From: Rhodospirillum sp.
GTDB lineage: Bacteria > Pseudomonadota > Alphaproteobacteria > Dongiales > Dongiaceae
Reading direction: 5' to 3'
DNA: 64,000 nt
Assembly (NCBI GenBank): GCA_013822765.1
Contig: PNKY01000001.1
Span: forward strand, 1,178,001 to 1,242,000
This document shows, piece by piece, positions 61,899 through 64,000 of the stretch (positions within the stretch are counted from its first letter, which is position 1; every line of letters begins with the position of its first letter). A program made the position numbers and the translations under genes. The notes below the pieces were generated by a model. That model did no database searches. It was not told the origin of the DNA and saw nothing but the letters and a program-made list of their open reading frames with translations.

Positions 61899-62763
61899 AA
61901 GCGCGCGTCGGCGCCGGCAGCTCGGCGCTCTTGGACCAGGCGAGGCCGACGTCCATGGTCGGAACCTGCTGGCTGATCTCGCGCGATTCCAGCTTGTCGC
62001 CTTCCAGCGACCACGGACGGTAGACCATGTCGGACAGGATGGTGACGCCTGCGCCGGTCGCCACCAGGCTGCGCACCGCTTCCACCGAGTCCGTGCGGAA
62101 CACCACGTTCGGCGCCAGCTTGTGCTTGGACCAATAGGAGAGGGTGGTCTTCGCCGCCTCGTCGATGGTGAGCTGGATGTAGGGTTCCTTCGCGACGTCG
62201 CGCAGCGTCACCTTGCCCTTGCCCAGCAGCGAATGGTTGGTGGAGGTCCACAGCCGCCGGCGCGATTTCGCCAGCGTTTCGGTCGCCAGCTCCTCGACAT
62301 GCTTCAGGTTGGACACCAGCAGGATGCCGAGCCCGAGTTGCCCGGCGACCAGCTGCTTCTCGATCACGCTGCGGTCGAGCTCTCGCACCGCGACCTTCAC
62401 GTCGGGGAAGGAGCGGCGGAACCGCGCCAGCGGCGCCGCCAGGAAATAGCCGGCGACCGTGATGGTGACGCCGATGGTGAGCTCGCCTTCCACCCGCTTG
62501 CGGTTGGCGCCGACGGCAATTGTCGCCGCGCTCAGGGCGGAGAGGACATTCCTGCAATGCTGCAGAAAGACATAGCCGTCGTACGTCACCTTGATGCCGC
62601 TGCGGTGGCGCGTGACCAGCCGCGTGCCGACGCTTTCTTCCAAGTCCTGGATCGCCTCGGTGATCGCCGATGGCGAGATGCCGACCGCGGACGCCGCGGC
62701 GACGATCTTGCCCGCTTCGGCCGCGGCGACGAAATATCGGATCTGGCGGATGTTGAGGCTCAT
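61840..62763 (-). CDS. LysR-family transcriptional regulator
   Basis: The 307-residue protein has a LysR winged helix at the N-terminus (IRQIRYFVAAAEAGKIVAAA, then SPSAITEAIQDLEESVGTRL) and a type II periplasmic-binding-like effector domain. LysR proteins usually activate a divergent gene when bound to an effector. The divergent gene, 199 bases away, is a TorT-like sugar-binding protein. An inverted repeat with a T-N11-A core at 62782-62796 fits a LysR site. The effector is unknown. Confidence 0.93.
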   Translation of the reverse strand: MSLNIRQIRYFVAAAEAGKIVAAASAVGISPSAITEAIQDLEESVGTRLVTRHRSGIKVTYDGYVFLQHCRNVLSALSAATIAVGANRKRVEGELTIGVTITVAGYFLAAPLARFRRSFPDVKVAVRELDRSVIEKQLVAGQLGLGILLVSNLKHVEELATETLAKSRRRLWTSTNHSLLGKGKVTLRDVAKEPYIQLTIDEAAKTTLSYWSKHKLAPNVVFRTDSVEAVRSLVATGAGVTILSDMVYRPWSLEGDKLESREISQQVPTMDVGLAWSKSAELPAPTRAFIEFCRMEFLSGNPRSMTL

Positions 62764-62781
62764 TCTTAGAGTCGCTCGAAG

Positions 62782-62796
62782 TTCGGAATTCCCGAA
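62782..62796. promoter_or_regulatory. LysR-type binding site candidate
   Basis: TTCGG and CCGAA form 5-bp arms with a 5-base spacer and contain a T-N11-A core. It lies 19 bases upstream of the LysR start, in the divergent region shared with the TorT-like gene, where LysR proteins normally bind. Confidence 0.4.
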
Positions 62797-62962
62797 ATTC
62801 TAACTCAGAAGATCGCACTTTACAAAACCCCGGCGAAATTCAGGATTTGCGGCAATCGCGAGATCGAGGCGCATGGGAGACGCGCCGCGGTGGAATCAGG
62901 GCCGACATGGGAAGGGAGTCCCGTGTCTTCCGCGAAGGATCAAACAGCAGGGAGGGTTGCAC

Positions 62963-64000
62963 ATGAAGAAGTCGCTCACGCTGGCGGCGTCCGCCGCCGC
63001 GCTCGTCACTCTGTCGGTCGGCGCCTACGCCGCCGCCAACTGGTATCCGTACAAGATCGAGGTGTGGGAGAAGGCGTTCGATATGGCCAGCAAGCGCCAT
63101 ATGATGGAATACACGCCGCTCGAGAAGGCGTCGCAGAAGTGGAAGATCTGCGTCTCGTTTCCGCACATGAAGGACGACTACTGGCTGGCGGTCGACTATG
63201 GCGCGATCGACGAGGCCAAGCGCATGGGCGTCGAGATGCAGGTGCTAGAGGCCGGCGGCTATACCGAGCTCAACAAGCAGCTCAGCCAGATCGAGAATTG
63301 CGTCGCCGGCGGCGCGCAGGCGGTCATCATCGGCGCGATCTCGTTCGACGGCATGAACAACCTGGTCGGCCAGCTCGCCGACAAGAAGATCCCGGTGATC
63401 GACGTGATCAACGGCATGTCCTCGGACAAGCTGTCGGCCAAGTCGCTGGTTTCGTTCGGCGAAATGGGCGGCAAGGCCGGCGAATACCTGGTCAAGCTGC
63501 ATCCGAAGGGCGGTACGCCGGCGAAGGTCGCGTGGTTCCCCGGCCCGGCGGGCGCCGGCTGGGTCGAGGCGGGCAATACCGGCTTCACCGCGGCGGTGAA
63601 GGAAGGCGCGATCGAGGTCGTCGACACCAAATACGGCGACACCGGCAAGGAAGCGCAGCTGGCCCTGCTCGAGGACGCGCTGACCGCGCATCCGGACATC
63701 AACTACATCGTCGGCACGGCCGTGACGGCCGAGGCGGCGATGCAGCTGGTCCGCGACCGCGGGCTGGAGGATCAGGTGAAGATCCTCTCCTATTACTTCA
63801 CGCCCGGCGTGTTCGAAGGCATCAAGCGCGGCCGCATCCTGGCGGCTCCGACGGATTCCGCCGTCATCCAGGCGCGCGTCGCGGTCGACCAGGCCGTCCG
63901 CATCCTGGAAGGCAAGGAATACGAGAAGCATGTCGGTCCGGAGCTCTATGTGATCGACAAGGCCAACGTCGAGACCTTCGACCGCAACTCCTCGCTGGCG
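62963..64000 (+). CDS. TorT-like periplasmic sugar-binding protein, cut off by window edge
   Basis: The 346 visible codons begin with a signal peptide (cleavage near AYA-A) and then a type I periplasmic-binding fold (ICVSFPHMKDDYWLAVDYGA, GGAQAVIIGAISFDGMNNLV). It resembles TorT and ribose/xylose-type receptors. TorT senses TMAO for a kinase; sugar receptors feed ABC importers, and only downstream sequence beyond the edge could show which applies. A GGAGGG site precedes the ATG. The divergent LysR gene probably controls it. The C-terminus is missing. Confidence 0.88.
   Translation, partial: MKKSLTLAASAAALVTLSVGAYAAANWYPYKIEVWEKAFDMASKRHMMEYTPLEKASQKWKICVSFPHMKDDYWLAVDYGAIDEAKRMGVEMQVLEAGGYTELNKQLSQIENCVAGGAQAVIIGAISFDGMNNLVGQLADKKIPVIDVINGMSSDKLSAKSLVSFGEMGGKAGEYLVKLHPKGGTPAKVAWFPGPAGAGWVEAGNTGFTAAVKEGAIEVVDTKYGDTGKEAQLALLEDALTAHPDINYIVGTAVTAEAAMQLVRDRGLEDQVKILSYYFTPGVFEGIKRGRILAAPTDSAVIQARVAVDQAVRILEGKEYEKHVGPELYVIDKANVETFDRNSSLA

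Overview
The window reads as chromosomal DNA of a high-G+C, metabolically versatile alphaproteobacterium (Hyphomicrobiales or Rhodospirillales-like). This rests on gene content only: a lanthanide-type XoxF methanol dehydrogenase with xoxG/xoxJ, pqqABCDE, glutathione-linked formaldehyde oxidation, several sugar ABC importers, and a FIST/hybrid-kinase/LuxR set. No species can be named. I found no rRNA, tRNA, CRISPR array, insertion sequence or phage gene. Genes are dense, with many 4-base stop/start overlaps, and several convergent pairs overlap at their 3' ends.

Layout. (1) 1-8380: a papain-like protease cut by the left edge, a Gfo/Idh/MocA oxidoreductase, a PPP-type phosphatase, then a PqqD-like protein, an HPr-kinase-like protein, two family-2 glycosyltransferases and, convergent, a nucleotidyltransferase with a duplicated C-terminal module. 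(2) 8507-17030: BtpA-like, M42 peptidase and FGGY kinase genes facing a sugar ABC importer (ATPase, Tat-exported binding protein, two permeases). (3) 17118-19456: an amino acid permease and universal stress protein pair. (4) 19714-25803: a GntR regulator, a Cys/Met-type PLP enzyme and a second sugar ABC importer. In both importers a hairpin followed by a T-run sits just after the binding-protein gene, which would favour excess binding protein. (5) 25892-26914: a secreted pentapeptide-repeat protein and a small protein.

(6) 27233-44200 is a C1/quinoprotein block. A minus-strand operon encodes the PQQ-alcohol-dehydrogenase-associated ABC system (two small or unknown secreted proteins, cytochrome c, binding protein, beta-propeller, ATPase, permease). 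It diverges from a HExxH protein and pqqABCDE. xoxF, xoxG and xoxJ follow on the plus strand. They are met by a convergent operon fghA-GST-binding protein-permease-ATPase. The implied route is methanol to formaldehyde in the periplasm (XoxF with PQQ, electrons to XoxG), and S-formylglutathione to formate in the cytoplasm (FghA). The formaldehyde-glutathione condensing and dehydrogenase steps are not in the window.

(7) 44531-49040: a FIST sensor, a three-PAS hybrid histidine kinase and a convergent LuxR-type response regulator, plausibly the regulators of the C1 block. (8) 49366-58936: two paralogous RTX beta-helix proteins and their type I secretion ATPase and adaptor; the adaptor carries an unusual N-terminal Pro/Ala-rich segment of about 370 residues. 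(9) 58972-64000: a Sel1-repeat protein, an MFS exporter, a LysR regulator and a divergent TorT-like sugar-binding protein cut by the right edge.
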